Source: Georgenia faecalis
GTDB taxonomy: Bacteria; Actinomycetota; Actinomycetes; Actinomycetales; Actinomycetaceae
Assembly (NCBI RefSeq): GCF_003710105.1
Contig: NZ_CP033325.1
Coordinates: 3,368,110 to 3,432,109 of the forward strand
Reading direction: 5' to 3'
Length of the DNA: 64,000 nucleotides
Shown here: positions 8,665-17,535 of the stretch, piece by piece
How the letters are laid out: each line of letters opens with the position of its first letter
Numbering within the stretch: position 1 is the first letter of the stretch
Notes under the pieces: model-generated
Databases searched by the model: none
What the model was told of the DNA's origin: nothing
Seen by the model: only the letters and a program-made list of their open reading frames with translations
Position numbers and translations under genes: made by a program

Positions 8665-11186
8665 GGACCAGCACGACCCTGCACGACGGCTGGACCGTCC
8701 GACCGACCGCCGGCCCCGTCCCCGCCGACCTGGCCTCCCGTGCCGTGCCCGCCACCGTCCCCGGCAGCGCGCACACCGACCTGCTCGCCGCCGGGCTGAT
8801 CCCCGACCCCTACCTCGACGAGAACGAGGCGGCGCTGGCATGGACCCACGACACCACGTGGCGCTACCAGCGGGAGCTGGACGCGCCGTCGTCGCCGGCG
8901 GAGCGGGCCGACCTGGTCTTCGAGGGCCTGGACACTCTCGCCACCATCACCCTGGACGGCGCCGAGCTCGGCCGAACCGCCAACATGCACCGCACCTACC
9001 GGTTCGACGTCACCGACCGGCTCGCCGGCCGCCACGAGCTGGCCGTGACGTTCAGCCCCGCGCTGGCGTACGCCGCCGAGGAGGAGCGCCGGCTCGGTGA
9101 ACGGCCGCACGCCTTCGCCCACCCGTTCACCATGGTCCGGAAGATGGCGTGCAGCTTCGGCTGGGACTGGGGACCGGACCTGCAGACCGCCGGGATGTGG
9201 CGGCCGGTCCGGCTCGAGCGCTGGAGCACGGCCCGCCTGGCCGCCGCCCGGCCCGTCGTCGACCTCGCCGAGGACGGCGAGGGCATCGTCCGCGTCCACG
9301 TCGACGTGGAGCGGGCGGCGAGCGGGTCCGGCGTGCCCCTCACGGTCGAGGTGCGGCTCGGGACGGGCCAGAGCGCGCAGGCGCGCCTCGCCCCCGGCGA
9401 GGACCACGCCGTCGTCGAGGTGCGGGTCCCGGCGGCGCCCGTGTGGTGGCCCGCGGGGTACGGCGACCAGCCCCTGGTCGACCTCGAGGTCGACCTCCGC
9501 GCCGAGGAGCTGCTCGACACCGCGCGGCACCGGATCGGCTTCCGGCACGTCGCCGTCGTCACCGAGCCGGACGAGCACGGCACGTCGTTCGTGCTCACCG
9601 TCAACGGCCGCCCCGTCGAGGTCAAGGGCGCCAACTGGATCCCCGACGACCACTTCCTCACCCGGATGGACACGGCCCGCTACCGCACGCGCATCGAGCA
9701 GGCGCAGGCCGCCAACATCAACCTCCTGCGCGTGTGGGGCGGCGGGGTCTACGAGTCCGACGAGTTCTACGCGCTCTGCGACGAGCTGGGGATGCTCGCG
9801 TGGCAGGACTTCCTCCTCGCGTGCGCGGCGTACCCCGAGGAGGAGCCGCTGCTCGGGGAGTTCACCGCCGAGGCGCGGGAGAACGTCGCCCGGCTCGCGC
9901 CCCACCCCAGCCTCGTCGTGTGGTGCGGCGGGAACGAGAACCTGTGGAGCCGCGTCGACTACTGGGAGGACAAGCTCCACGGACGCACCTGGGGCGAGCG
10001 GTACTACACCGAGATCTTCCCCGAGGCCGTCGCCGAGCTCTCCCCCGCGACCGCCTACATCGCCGGCAGCCCGTACAGCCCAGGCGCGGCGCTCGACGAG
10101 ATCCACCCCAACGACCCCGACCACGGCACCATGCACATCTGGGACGTGTGGAACGAGAAGGACTACACGGGGTACGGCGCCTACGTGCCGCGGTTCTGCG
10201 CGGAGTTCGGGTTCCAGGGCCCGCCGTCGTGGACCACCCTGCACCGCGCCGTCCACGACGAGGTGATGAGCCCGACGTCGCCGGGTGTCCTCGTGCACCA
10301 GAAGGCCGGCGAGGGGCAGGACAAGCTCGCCCGGGGCTGGGCGGGTCACTTCCCCGAGCCGCGGACGTTCGCGGACTGGCACTGGACGACGCAGCTCAAC
10401 CAGGCCCGCGCCGTCGCCTTCGGCATCGAGCACTTCCGCTCGTACTGGCCGCGCAACACCGGGTCCATCGTCTGGCAGCTCAACGACTGCTGGCCCGTGA
10501 CGTCCTGGGCCGCGATCGACTACGACGGCCACCTCAAGCCGCTGTGGTACGCCCTGCGGGCGGCCTATGCCGAGCGGATGCTCACCGTCCAGCCGCGTGA
10601 CGGGCGCTCGGCGCTCGCCGTGGTCAACGGCACCGACGCCCCGTGGTCCGGGCGCGCGCGCCTGAGCCGCGAGCGCTTCGACGGCACCGTGGTGTGGGAG
10701 GGCGAGATCGAGGTGGACGTCGCGCCGCGGTCCACCGCGGTCCTCGACCTGCCGCCGGCCGCGACGGTGCCCGACCAGGCCGCCGGGGAGGTCCTCGCCC
10801 TCGAGCTCGACGGGATCCGCGGCTGGCACTTCTTCGCCGAGGACGTCGACCTCGCGTACGACCCGGCCCCCCTGGAGGTGCGGGCCGAGTCCCACCCGGA
10901 CGGCGCGCGGATCCACGTGAGCGCGCGGAGCCTCGCCCGCGACGTCACCGTCCTCGCCGACCGCCTGGCCCCCGGGGCCGTCGCGGACGTCGCGCTGGTG
11001 ACGCTGCGCGCCGGTGAGCAGCTGAGTGTCGAGGTGCGCGCGGGGTCCCCGGTGGCGGTCGACGGCGTCGACCTCACCGAGGTGGTCCGGTGCGCCAACG
11101 ACCTCACGCACGCCGGCAGCGAGGGCGAGCGGGTCGCGGACGTGGTGGTCGCGGGCGTGGTGGTCGCGGGCGGCGCGGCGTCGTGA
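8661..11186 (+). CDS. GH2 family beta-mannosidase-like enzyme
   Basis: 841 residues. Beta-mannosidase hallmarks are readable in order: FGWDWGPDLQTAGMWRP, GANWIPDDHF, LLRVWGGGVYESDEFY, MLAWQDFLLACAAYP, acid/base Glu near residue 428 in VVWCGGNEN, and nucleophile Glu near residue 514 in FCAEFGFQ. The length matches intracellular bacterial beta-mannosidases and there is no signal peptide. The ATG overlaps the GH3 stop (ATGA). It would release mannose from the non-reducing end of imported beta-mannosides, suggesting the operon's substrate contains both glucose and mannose (inference). Confidence 0.92.
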   Translation: MRTSTTLHDGWTVRPTAGPVPADLASRAVPATVPGSAHTDLLAAGLIPDPYLDENEAALAWTHDTTWRYQRELDAPSSPAERADLVFEGLDTLATITLDGAELGRTANMHRTYRFDVTDRLAGRHELAVTFSPALAYAAEEERRLGERPHAFAHPFTMVRKMACSFGWDWGPDLQTAGMWRPVRLERWSTARLAAARPVVDLAEDGEGIVRVHVDVERAASGSGVPLTVEVRLGTGQSAQARLAPGEDHAVVEVRVPAAPVWWPAGYGDQPLVDLEVDLRAEELLDTARHRIGFRHVAVVTEPDEHGTSFVLTVNGRPVEVKGANWIPDDHFLTRMDTARYRTRIEQAQAANINLLRVWGGGVYESDEFYALCDELGMLAWQDFLLACAAYPEEEPLLGEFTAEARENVARLAPHPSLVVWCGGNENLWSRVDYWEDKLHGRTWGERYYTEIFPEAVAELSPATAYIAGSPYSPGAALDEIHPNDPDHGTMHIWDVWNEKDYTGYGAYVPRFCAEFGFQGPPSWTTLHRAVHDEVMSPTSPGVLVHQKAGEGQDKLARGWAGHFPEPRTFADWHWTTQLNQARAVAFGIEHFRSYWPRNTGSIVWQLNDCWPVTSWAAIDYDGHLKPLWYALRAAYAERMLTVQPRDGRSALAVVNGTDAPWSGRARLSRERFDGTVVWEGEIEVDVAPRSTAVLDLPPAATVPDQAAGEVLALELDGIRGWHFFAEDVDLAYDPAPLEVRAESHPDGARIHVSARSLARDVTVLADRLAPGAVADVALVTLRAGEQLSVEVRAGSPVAVDGVDLTEVVRCANDLTHAGSEGERVADVVVAGVVVAGGAAS

Positions 11187-11983
11187 GCCGGTCGCGCTTG
11201 GCGGTGTCCAGCCTGGGTGCGCCGGAGCTGGCGGTGGAGGACTTCCTCGCCCTCGCGGCGCACCACGGCTGCGGCGCCGTCGAGCTCCGGTGCGGTGACG
11301 ACCAGCCGGTGACCGTGGCGCTGGGTGCCGGCGAGCGCTCCGCGCTGCGCGCGCAGCTCGCCGACCGCGACCTCGACCTGCTGGCCCTGGCCTCCTACGT
11401 GCGGGTGTGCGAGCCCGGGGGCGACGTCGCGGACCGGCTGCTCCGGCACATCGAGCTCGCCCACGACCTCGGGGCTCACGGGCTGCGGGTCTTCCCCGGT
11501 GGGGCGGACCAGCCGGTGGCCGAGGCGGACGCCCGGGCGGTGGAGCACCTCGCGGGGGCGGCCCCGGCGGCGCGGGCCGCCGGCGTGCGCCTGCTCCTGG
11601 AGACCCACGACAGCCACCCCCGCGGGGCGGACGTGGCCCGCGTCGTCCGGGCGGCGGCGGACGCGGGGGCGGGAGACGACGTCGGCGTGGTGTGGGACCT
11701 TCTGCACCCGTGGCGGCACGGCGAGAACGTCGCGACGACGGTCACCGAGCTGGGGCCGTGGCTGGACTACGTCCAGATCAAGGACGCCACCGGGCCGGCG
11801 ACGGCTCCGGTGCCGGCCCTCACGGGATCCGGGGACCTGCCGCTGGCGACGATGGCCGACGCCCTCGAGGCGATGGGGTACGCGGGCTGGGTCTCGCTGG
11901 AGTGGGAGCGGGCGTGGCACCCGCAGGTGCCACCGCTCGACCAGGCGCTGGCCGCCACCGTCCGGTGGTGGGCGGACCGCTGA
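11183..11983 (+). CDS. Sugar phosphate isomerase/epimerase-like TIM-barrel protein
   Basis: About 266 residues of the AP-endonuclease-2-like (xylose isomerase-like) barrel family. Typical metal-site stretches are seen: LLLETHDSH, VVWDLLHPWRHGE, YVQIKDA and WVSLEWE, which supply the Glu/His/Asp ligands. The GTG start at 11183 overlaps the beta-mannosidase stop, so it is the last gene of the operon. It probably isomerises a sugar released by the glycosidases. Within this family the substrate cannot be predicted from sequence. It converges on the XRE gene with only 22 bases between stops. Confidence 0.8.
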   Translation: MSRSRLAVSSLGAPELAVEDFLALAAHHGCGAVELRCGDDQPVTVALGAGERSALRAQLADRDLDLLALASYVRVCEPGGDVADRLLRHIELAHDLGAHGLRVFPGGADQPVAEADARAVEHLAGAAPAARAAGVRLLLETHDSHPRGADVARVVRAAADAGAGDDVGVVWDLLHPWRHGENVATTVTELGPWLDYVQIKDATGPATAPVPALTGSGDLPLATMADALEAMGYAGWVSLEWERAWHPQVPPLDQALAATVRWWADR

Positions 11984-12005
11984 CGCACCGGGCTGACGCA
12001 CCGGC

Positions 12006-12293
12006 CTACCGCGCGCCGGGGCCGATCCGCTCGAACGGCTCGGTGGAGAAGACGAACTCCACGGGGACCTCGAAGTACCGGGCGATGCGCAGCGCGAGGT
12101 GCAGGCTCGGGGCGTACTCGCCCCGCTCCAGGTACCCCACGGTCTGGTAGTGGACGCCCAGCGCCTCGGCGAGCTCGCGGCGCGTGATGCCGCGCTCCAC
12201 CCGGAGCATCGCGATGCGGTTGTAGACGGCGTCGGCCCCGCCCGCCGTGCCCTCGCTCGCCGCGCCGACCGAGCTGCGTGAACCGTCAGACAC
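12006..12293 (-). CDS. Small XRE-family HTH regulator
   Basis: About 95 residues with a complete helix-turn-helix: MLRVERGITRRELAEALGVHYQTVGYLERGEYAPSLHLALRIARYF. The tail VPVEFVFSTEPF is typical of the small cytoplasmic XRE proteins found with membrane or ABC genes. The GTG start at 12293 overlaps the end of the upstream permease gene by 8 bases, so it is co-transcribed as the third gene of the module. It is a probable regulator of this exporter or of its own operon. Confidence 0.8.
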   Translation of the reverse strand: MSDGSRSSVGAASEGTAGGADAVYNRIAMLRVERGITRRELAEALGVHYQTVGYLERGEYAPSLHLALRIARYFEVPVEFVFSTEPFERIGPGAR

Positions 12294-13140
12294 GCTGCAA
12301 GGCCTCCTGCTGCCGCTGCGCGACGCTCGAACCCGACTCCCGCCGCGCCATCCGGCGCAGCAGGACGGGGGCCAGGAGCAGCCCGGCCACCGCCCACGCC
12401 CCGAGCGCACCGAAGGTCTCCAGCGTCCGCCAGCTCTCGCCGAGCTCGGCCACCACCGCGCCGTCGGGCAGCGTCGCCTCCCGCATCCCGAGGCCCAGCC
12501 AGTACAGCGGTGTCAGCTGGATCAGGCCGTGCGCCCACTCCGGGAGCGCGACCACGGGGAAGAAGATGCCGGAGACGGCGACGAGTCCGCTGACGACGAC
12601 CAGGCCCCAGCCGCTGACGGCCCGCGGGTTCTTGAACACCGAGCCGATGGCGAACCCGAGCGGGATGCAGGCCAGGAGGCCGAGGACGACGAGCGCCGCC
12701 ACGTGCAGGGCGCCCGCCGGACCGTTGAGCCACAGCGAGTCGAGCAGGATCATCGCCGGCACGGTGAGGATCACGATGTTGAAGAGGACCTCGACCGACG
12801 TGCGGGTCGCCTGGCCGACGACGTAGCCCGCCATGCCGTGCGGCAGGGACTTCATCCGCAGCAGGGTGCCGTCCTCCCGCTCGGTGGTCACCTGCGTCGC
12901 GAGCCCGAAGGCCCCCGCGAAGATGATGATGAATGCGAGGACACCGGGGAACATGAAGGAGGCCGAAGTCAGCCCACCGGTACCCCGCAGCTCGTTGTCG
13001 CGGTTGATGTACATGAAGAAGACGAAGACCGCCGTGCCGAAGAGGAAGTAGGTGAGGTCCTCGGGGGCCCGCAGGCTCTTGCGGAACTCGATGAGGCCGC
13101 GCCGGACCCCGGCGCGGACCGCGGTGCTGGGCATGGTCAT
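12286..13140 (-). CDS. ABC-2 type transporter permease
   Basis: 284 residues with about six membrane segments (for example FMFPGVLAFIIIFAGAFGLA and LVVVSGLVAVSGIFFPVV). It also has the charged motif TTEREDGTLLRMKSLP, seen in ABC-2 drug/lipid exporters between segments two and three. The ATG at 13140 overlaps the ATPase stop (ATGA). With the upstream ATPase it forms a two-gene exporter of the DrrAB/NodIJ kind. Substrate unknown. Confidence 0.9.
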   Translation of the reverse strand: MTMPSTAVRAGVRRGLIEFRKSLRAPEDLTYFLFGTAVFVFFMYINRDNELRGTGGLTSASFMFPGVLAFIIIFAGAFGLATQVTTEREDGTLLRMKSLPHGMAGYVVGQATRTSVEVLFNIVILTVPAMILLDSLWLNGPAGALHVAALVVLGLLACIPLGFAIGSVFKNPRAVSGWGLVVVSGLVAVSGIFFPVVALPEWAHGLIQLTPLYWLGLGMREATLPDGAVVAELGESWRTLETFGALGAWAVAGLLLAPVLLRRMARRESGSSVAQRQQEALQRV

Positions 13141-14060
13141 CGGGCGGCCTCCAGTCGTGCGGGGGCGGCGTCGGGCGGCGTCGCGCTCCGGGCCACCATG
13201 ACGAGGTAGGTGTCCTCGAGGGTCGTGCGGCGCACCTCGAGGTCGGTGATGTCGGTGCCGTACTGGGCGAACAGGTCCCGGACGAACGCGGTGCCGTCGG
13301 CCGTGGAGTGGAGCTGGCGCTGGCCCCCCTGGGTCCAGCGCACCTCGGTGGCCCCGGCGACGTCGCGGGCCAGCCGCTCGGCCGTGCCGTCGGCGACGAT
13401 GCGGCCGGCGTCGAGGATGAGGATGCGGTCGGCGAGCTTCTCGGCCTCCGCGAGGTCGTGCGTGGTGAGCAGGATGGTGGTGTCCTCGAGGTCCGCGAGC
13501 CGGTGCACCAGGTCGTGGAAGTCCCGCCGGGCCACGGGGTCGAATCCGGCCGTCGGCTCGTCGAGGAAGAGCAGCTCCGGGCGTCCGACGATCCCCACCG
13601 CCACGTCCAGCCGGCGGCGCTGCCCGCCGGAGAGCGTCTTGATCGGCTGGCGGGCGCGCTCGGCCAGGCCGACCCGCTCGAGGAGCTCCGCCGTCGGGTA
13701 CGGGCGGGGCCGAGCGGGCGTGCCGTACGGCTCGTAGTAGGACCCGAGCTGGTCGAGCAGCTCGTGGACGCGCCAGCGGCCGTGGTCCCGCCACGACTGG
13801 AGCACGACGCCGACCCGGGCCCGCCAGTCCTCGCCCCCGGCGAGGGGGTCCACGCCGAGGACGCTCACCTGGCCGCCGGACGGTGCCCGGAAGCCCTCGA
13901 GGATCTCGATCGTCGTCGTCTTGCCGGCACCGTTCGGGCCGAGCAGGGCGACGACCTCTCCCCGCTGCACCTCGAAGGAGACGTCCTGGAGCACGTCCGT
14001 CTGCCCGTACCGCATCCGCAGGTTGTCGACCCGGATCACCGGGCCTGCGTCGTCGACCAC
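13137..14060 (-). CDS. ABC transporter ATP-binding protein (ABC-2 exporter)
   Basis: About 307 residues. Walker A GPNGAGKTT, signature LSGGQRRRLDV, Walker B ELLFLDEPTAGFDP and switch His in LLTTHDLAEAE are all intact. The C-terminal 80 residues are the extension usual in DrrA-type ATPases. The GTG at 14060 is preferred over the earlier in-frame GTG at 14102 because GGGGAGGA lies just upstream. The earlier start would fall inside the presumed operator. First gene of an ATPase-permease-XRE operon read leftward. Confidence 0.9.
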   Translation of the reverse strand: MVDDAGPVIRVDNLRMRYGQTDVLQDVSFEVQRGEVVALLGPNGAGKTTTIEILEGFRAPSGGQVSVLGVDPLAGGEDWRARVGVVLQSWRDHGRWRVHELLDQLGSYYEPYGTPARPRPYPTAELLERVGLAERARQPIKTLSGGQRRRLDVAVGIVGRPELLFLDEPTAGFDPVARRDFHDLVHRLADLEDTTILLTTHDLAEAEKLADRILILDAGRIVADGTAERLARDVAGATEVRWTQGGQRQLHSTADGTAFVRDLFAQYGTDITDLEVRRTTLEDTYLVMVARSATPPDAAPARLEAAR

Positions 14061-14093
14061 GTCGTCCTCCCCAAGGTAGGTATGCGAGCGACC

Positions 14094-14109
14094 GTAGTAC
14101 ACCTACTAC
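14094..14109 (-). promoter_or_regulatory. Inverted repeat upstream of the ABC ATPase (candidate operator)
   Basis: GTAGTA-CACC-TACTAC is a perfect 6-bp inverted repeat with a 4-base spacer, located 34 bases upstream of the chosen ATPase start. On the minus strand, TTGTGC and TACGGT about 18 bases apart could be a -35/-10 pair, placing the repeat inside the promoter spacer where a repressor would act. The TetR protein encoded immediately upstream or the XRE protein of the operon are the obvious candidates. Confidence 0.45.
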
Positions 14110-14162
14110 ATCTCGCACAAGATCCACGCCCTCGCTCGCGTGATTTCGCAGAAACGCCGGCG

Positions 14163-14915
14163 TCAGCCACCCTCGCGCTCGACGAGCCGCTCGACACCGT
14201 CGAGCAGCAGCGTGAGCGAGAGGCTCACCGCGCCGTCGGCCGACCCGTCGTCGGAGAAGGCACCCGCCGCCAGCGCTGCCGTGATGGCCGGGTACTGGAC
14301 CGGGTCCGTCACCGCTCCCAGGAGCGCGGAGAAGTCGGCGAGCGCCGGGTGGTCGGCCCTGACGCCGCGCTGCTGCCGCACGAACGACGCCACCACCTGC
14401 CCCTCGCTGAGGACGTGCAGGGCCAGCATCCCGATGACGGCGGCCCTGCGCTGCTGGGAGAGCCCGGTGGGCTCGAGGGCGCGCAGGCCCCGCTCGATCC
14501 AGGCCACCCGGTTCGGACCCATCGCGGAGAGCGTGACGAGCTCCATGAGCCAGGGGTGCTGGGCAATGGCCCCCACCTGCTCGGTGCACCAGGCCTCGAG
14601 CTCGGCGCGCCACGACCCGGACGTCGCGGCGTCGGGCGGCGCCCCGACGGCCGCGTCGTACATGAGCGCGTACAGCTCGTCCTTGGAGGCGACGTAGCGG
14701 TACAAGGCCATCGTCGTCACACCGAGACGCCGCGCGAGCCGGGCCATCGACAGGCCGTCGAGGCCGTCGGCGTCGGCGAGGGCGACGCCCGCCTCCGCGA
14801 TCTTGGCGCGGCTCAGCGCGCGGCGGGGCCCGCGGGACCCGGTCTCGCTCGCCCGCCACAGGACCGCCATCCCCGGGGGAAGGTCGGCGGCCCCAACTTG
14901 CTCCTGATCGCTCAT
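14163..14915 (-). CDS. TetR-family transcriptional regulator
   Basis: 250 residues. The N-terminal HTH is typical: SRAKIAEAGVALADADGLDGLSMARLARRLGVTTMALYRYVASKDEL. The C-terminal all-helical domain is of the tetracycline-repressor C-terminal kind (EAWCTEQVGAIAQHPWLMELV). GAGGAGG precedes the ATG by 5 bases. The gene is divergent from the DrrAB-like pair that starts 71 bases away and lies just upstream of the other ABC operon, so it may control either exporter; the divergent pair is the more usual target. Confidence 0.9.
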   Translation of the reverse strand: MSDQEQVGAADLPPGMAVLWRASETGSRGPRRALSRAKIAEAGVALADADGLDGLSMARLARRLGVTTMALYRYVASKDELYALMYDAAVGAPPDAATSGSWRAELEAWCTEQVGAIAQHPWLMELVTLSAMGPNRVAWIERGLRALEPTGLSQQRRAAVIGMLALHVLSEGQVVASFVRQQRGVRADHPALADFSALLGAVTDPVQYPAITAALAAGAFSDDGSADGAVSLSLTLLLDGVERLVEREGG

Positions 14916-14986
14916 CTCGCCTCCTCACCGCAGGGTAACGGTTTATCCCCTAGACAACTCCGTGTGCGCGGTACACACTTCCGCGT
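14916..14986. promoter_or_regulatory. Divergent TetR / DrrAB-like control region
   Basis: The 71-base gap between divergent starts is AT-richer than its surroundings (GGTTTATCCCCTAGACAA). It contains GTGTGCGCGGTACACAC, an imperfect palindrome with 5-bp perfect outer arms, at about 14960-14976. It is the natural place for an autoregulatory TetR operator. The assignment is by position and symmetry only. Confidence 0.4.
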
Positions 14987-15898
14987 ATGACGTACACATA
15001 TAGCGGGAACCGCCCCGGTCACGCCGGGGTCGAGGCGCGCGGACTCGTGGTCCGCTTCGGGTCGCACCGGGTGCTCGACGGTGTGGACCTCACCGTGCCG
15101 AGGGGCGGCGTGCTCGCGCTGCTCGGACCCAACGGGGCCGGGAAGACGACGGCGGTCCGGGTCCTCACCACCGTGCTCCGCCCCCAGGCCGGGTCCGCCC
15201 GGGTGGCGGGGGCCGACGTCGTCCGCGAGGCGGCCCGGGTCCGCGAACGGATCGGCGTGACCGGCCAGGAGGCCGCCGTCGACGGCAAGCTCACCGGCCG
15301 GGAGAACCTCCTCCTCATGGCCCGGCTGCGCGGGCTGACCGGGCGCGATGCCCGCCGCCGGGCCGACGCGCTGCTCGAGGAGCTCGACCTGGTCGAGGCG
15401 GCCGACCGGCTCGTCGAGCGGTACTCCGGCGGGATGCGACGCCGCGTCGACCTCGCCGCCAGCCTCCTCGGGGAGCCGGAGGTGCTCTTCCTCGACGAGC
15501 CCACCACCGGCCTCGACCCGCGCTCGCGGCAGACGGTGTGGGACCTCGTGCGCGCCACGGCCGCGCGCGGCACGAGCGTCCTGCTCACCACGCAGTACCT
15601 GGAGGAGGCGGACCGGCTCGCAGACGCCGTCGCGGTGCTCGACGGCGGCCGGATCGTCGCCGAGGGGACCGCGGCGGACCTCAAGGGCACCGTCGGCGAG
15701 GCCTTCGTCGAGCTGGTGCTCGAGGACGCCTCGACGGTCCGGGTGCCCACCGACGGCAGCGTCACGGACGTGCGGCGGGTCCTCGGCGACGTCCTCGACC
15801 GGCGCCTCGACGTGGTCCGGTGGCAGGTGCGCACCCCGACCCTCGACGAGGTCTTCCTCGAGCTCACGGCCGGCGAGCGGACGGGGGCGCCCCGATGA
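14987..15898 (+). CDS. DrrA-like ABC transporter ATP-binding protein
   Basis: 303 residues. Walker A GPNGAGKTT, signature YSGGMRRRVDLAASL, Walker B VLFLDEPTTGLDPRSR and LLTTQYLEEAD are those of the DrrA daunorubicin-resistance family; Gln replaces the usual switch His (TTQYLEEA), which is normal for that family. The C-terminus holds the GEAFVEL and TLDEVFLEL segments of DrrA proteins. No clear ribosome-binding site precedes the ATG at 14987. It likely energises export of a hydrophobic drug or lipid with the next gene product. Confidence 0.9.
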   Translation: MTYTYSGNRPGHAGVEARGLVVRFGSHRVLDGVDLTVPRGGVLALLGPNGAGKTTAVRVLTTVLRPQAGSARVAGADVVREAARVRERIGVTGQEAAVDGKLTGRENLLLMARLRGLTGRDARRRADALLEELDLVEAADRLVERYSGGMRRRVDLAASLLGEPEVLFLDEPTTGLDPRSRQTVWDLVRATAARGTSVLLTTQYLEEADRLADAVAVLDGGRIVAEGTAADLKGTVGEAFVELVLEDASTVRVPTDGSVTDVRRVLGDVLDRRLDVVRWQVRTPTLDEVFLELTAGERTGAPR

Positions 15899-16650
15899 CC
15901 GCCGTCGACGTGGCCCGGCACACCGCCCTCCTCACCGGGCGCGGCATCCGCCGGTCCACCCGCGAGGTCGACGCCCTCCTGCTCGCCGTCGCGCTTCCGG
16001 TGCTGCTCATGGTGCTCTTCGTCGTGGTCTTCGGGGGCGCGCTCCGGCCCGACGGCAGGTACGTCGACTACGTCGTGCCGGGCGTGATCCTCCTCTGCGC
16101 GGGCTACGGCGCCGCGCAGACCGCGGTCGCCGTCGCCGGGGACATGACCGAGGGCATCGTCGACCGGCTCCGGACCATGCCGGTCGCGGCGTCGGCGGTG
16201 CTCACCGGCCACGTCGTCGCCAGCATGGCCCGCAACGCGTTGGCGATGGTCGCCGTCGTGGCCGTCGCCCTCGCCCTGGGTTTCCGGCCCTCCGCCGGCC
16301 CCCTCCAGTGGCTCGCGGCGGCCGGGATCCTCGCGCTGTTCGTCCTCGCGGTCTCGTGGGTGTCCGCGTGCCTCGGGCTGGTGGCGCGCAGCGTGGAGGC
16401 GGCGAGCGGGTTCACCTTCGCCGTGCTGTTCCTGCCGTACCTCTCCAGCGCGTTCGTCCCGACCGAGACGATGCCGCGAGCCCTGCAGGGCTTCGCGGAG
16501 CACCAGCCGATCACGCTCGTCGTCGAGGCGGTGCGCGGCCTGCTCCTCGGCACGCCCACGACGACCGCGGGTGCGGCGGTGCTGTGGTGCGCCGCGCTCG
16601 CCGCAGCCGGGGCCACCGGTGCGGCGGTGCTGTTCCGCCGCGCGCGGTGA
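15895..16650 (+). CDS. DrrB-like ABC-2 type permease
   Basis: 251 residues, six predicted membrane segments. Motifs include VPGVILLCAGYGAAQTAVAVAGDMTEGIVDRLRTMP, which matches the conserved ABC-2 segment of DrrB proteins, and LPYLSSAFVPTETMP before the last helices. The ATG overlaps the ATPase stop (ATGA). It forms the membrane part of a TetR-controlled two-component exporter. Confidence 0.92.
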   Translation: MTAVDVARHTALLTGRGIRRSTREVDALLLAVALPVLLMVLFVVVFGGALRPDGRYVDYVVPGVILLCAGYGAAQTAVAVAGDMTEGIVDRLRTMPVAASAVLTGHVVASMARNALAMVAVVAVALALGFRPSAGPLQWLAAAGILALFVLAVSWVSACLGLVARSVEAASGFTFAVLFLPYLSSAFVPTETMPRALQGFAEHQPITLVVEAVRGLLLGTPTTTAGAAVLWCAALAAAGATGAAVLFRRAR

Positions 16651-16680
16651 CCCCGGCCGCGTGACCCGCGGGCTCCCTCC

Positions 16681-17535
16681 CTAGCCCCGTCGGGTCACTG
16701 CCTCGCGACGTCCGGCCACGAGCGCGAGCGCCCCGAGGACGACGGCGGACCCGATCACCCAGGCCAGGTGCACCCACACCGGCTGGGACGCCATCCCGAC
16801 CCAGAACTCCACGTCCGCCTCCGGCATGACGGTCCGGTAGGCGAGCTGGCCGAAGTGGTAAGTGGGCAGGTACTGGGCGATGTCCCGCATGATCTGCGGC
16901 AGGTCCCCGAGCGGGATGAAGAAGCCCGACGCGAACGACAGCGGCAGGAAGATGAGGTTGGCGACGACGGCCGCCGCCCGGGGGCGGGCGACGAAGGCGA
17001 TGGCGAACCCGAGCGTGCTGAACGCGAGGACCCCGCCGAGCAGGGTCGCCGCGAGCGCCGCCCACGACGTGACCGCCATCCCCACGCCACCGGCGAGCAC
17101 GGCGAGCACGGTCATGGCGACGACGATGAGGGCGGCGAGGAGGAGCGCGTTGACCGTCTTGCCGGCGAGGTAGACCCAGGTGGGGTACGGCGTCGCCCCG
17201 AGCGTGCGCGTCCAGCCCCGGCCGCGCTCGCGGGCCACGTCCTCCCCGAAGGTGAAGATCGCCAGCGAGACGATGCCGTAGGCGCACATCGACACGAGCA
17301 TCGCCAGGCCCACCCGGGTGCCCTCGGGCAGCGGGCTGGCGGCGTTCGGCAGGCCGAACATCGCGTAGAGCAGCACGGGCACGGCGATGACGCCGACGGC
17401 GAACTCCGGCGTGCGCATGGACGTGCGCAGCTCGGTGACGGCGGCCAGGACGGCGAGCCCGCCCGGTCCCCCGTTGCGGTGCGGGGCGCGGGGCGCGGCG
17501 GCGGGCCGCGGGGGCGAGGCGGGTCGGGTGGTCAT
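16681..17535 (-). CDS. ABC-2 type transporter permease
   Basis: 284 residues. A Pro/Ala-rich cytoplasmic start is followed by six membrane segments. ARERGRGWTRTLGATPYPTWVYLAGKTVNALLLAAL and LIFLPLSFASGFFIPLGDLPQIM match ABC-2 permeases linked to two-component systems (YvfS/YdhP-like). The ATG at 17535 overlaps the ATPase stop (ATGA). It is transcribed leftward, divergent from the histidine kinase that begins about 850 bases away. Confidence 0.9.
   Translation of the reverse strand: MTTRPASPPRPAAAPRAPHRNGGPGGLAVLAAVTELRTSMRTPEFAVGVIAVPVLLYAMFGLPNAASPLPEGTRVGLAMLVSMCAYGIVSLAIFTFGEDVARERGRGWTRTLGATPYPTWVYLAGKTVNALLLAALIVVAMTVLAVLAGGVGMAVTSWAALAATLLGGVLAFSTLGFAIAFVARPRAAAVVANLIFLPLSFASGFFIPLGDLPQIMRDIAQYLPTYHFGQLAYRTVMPEADVEFWVGMASQPVWVHLAWVIGSAVVLGALALVAGRREAVTRRG

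Noticed and set aside
8508..11111. 867-codon minus-strand frame opposite the beta-mannosidase gene
   Set aside because: Shadow of the GH2 gene; no domain, no start signal and Val/Asp/Gly-rich composition.
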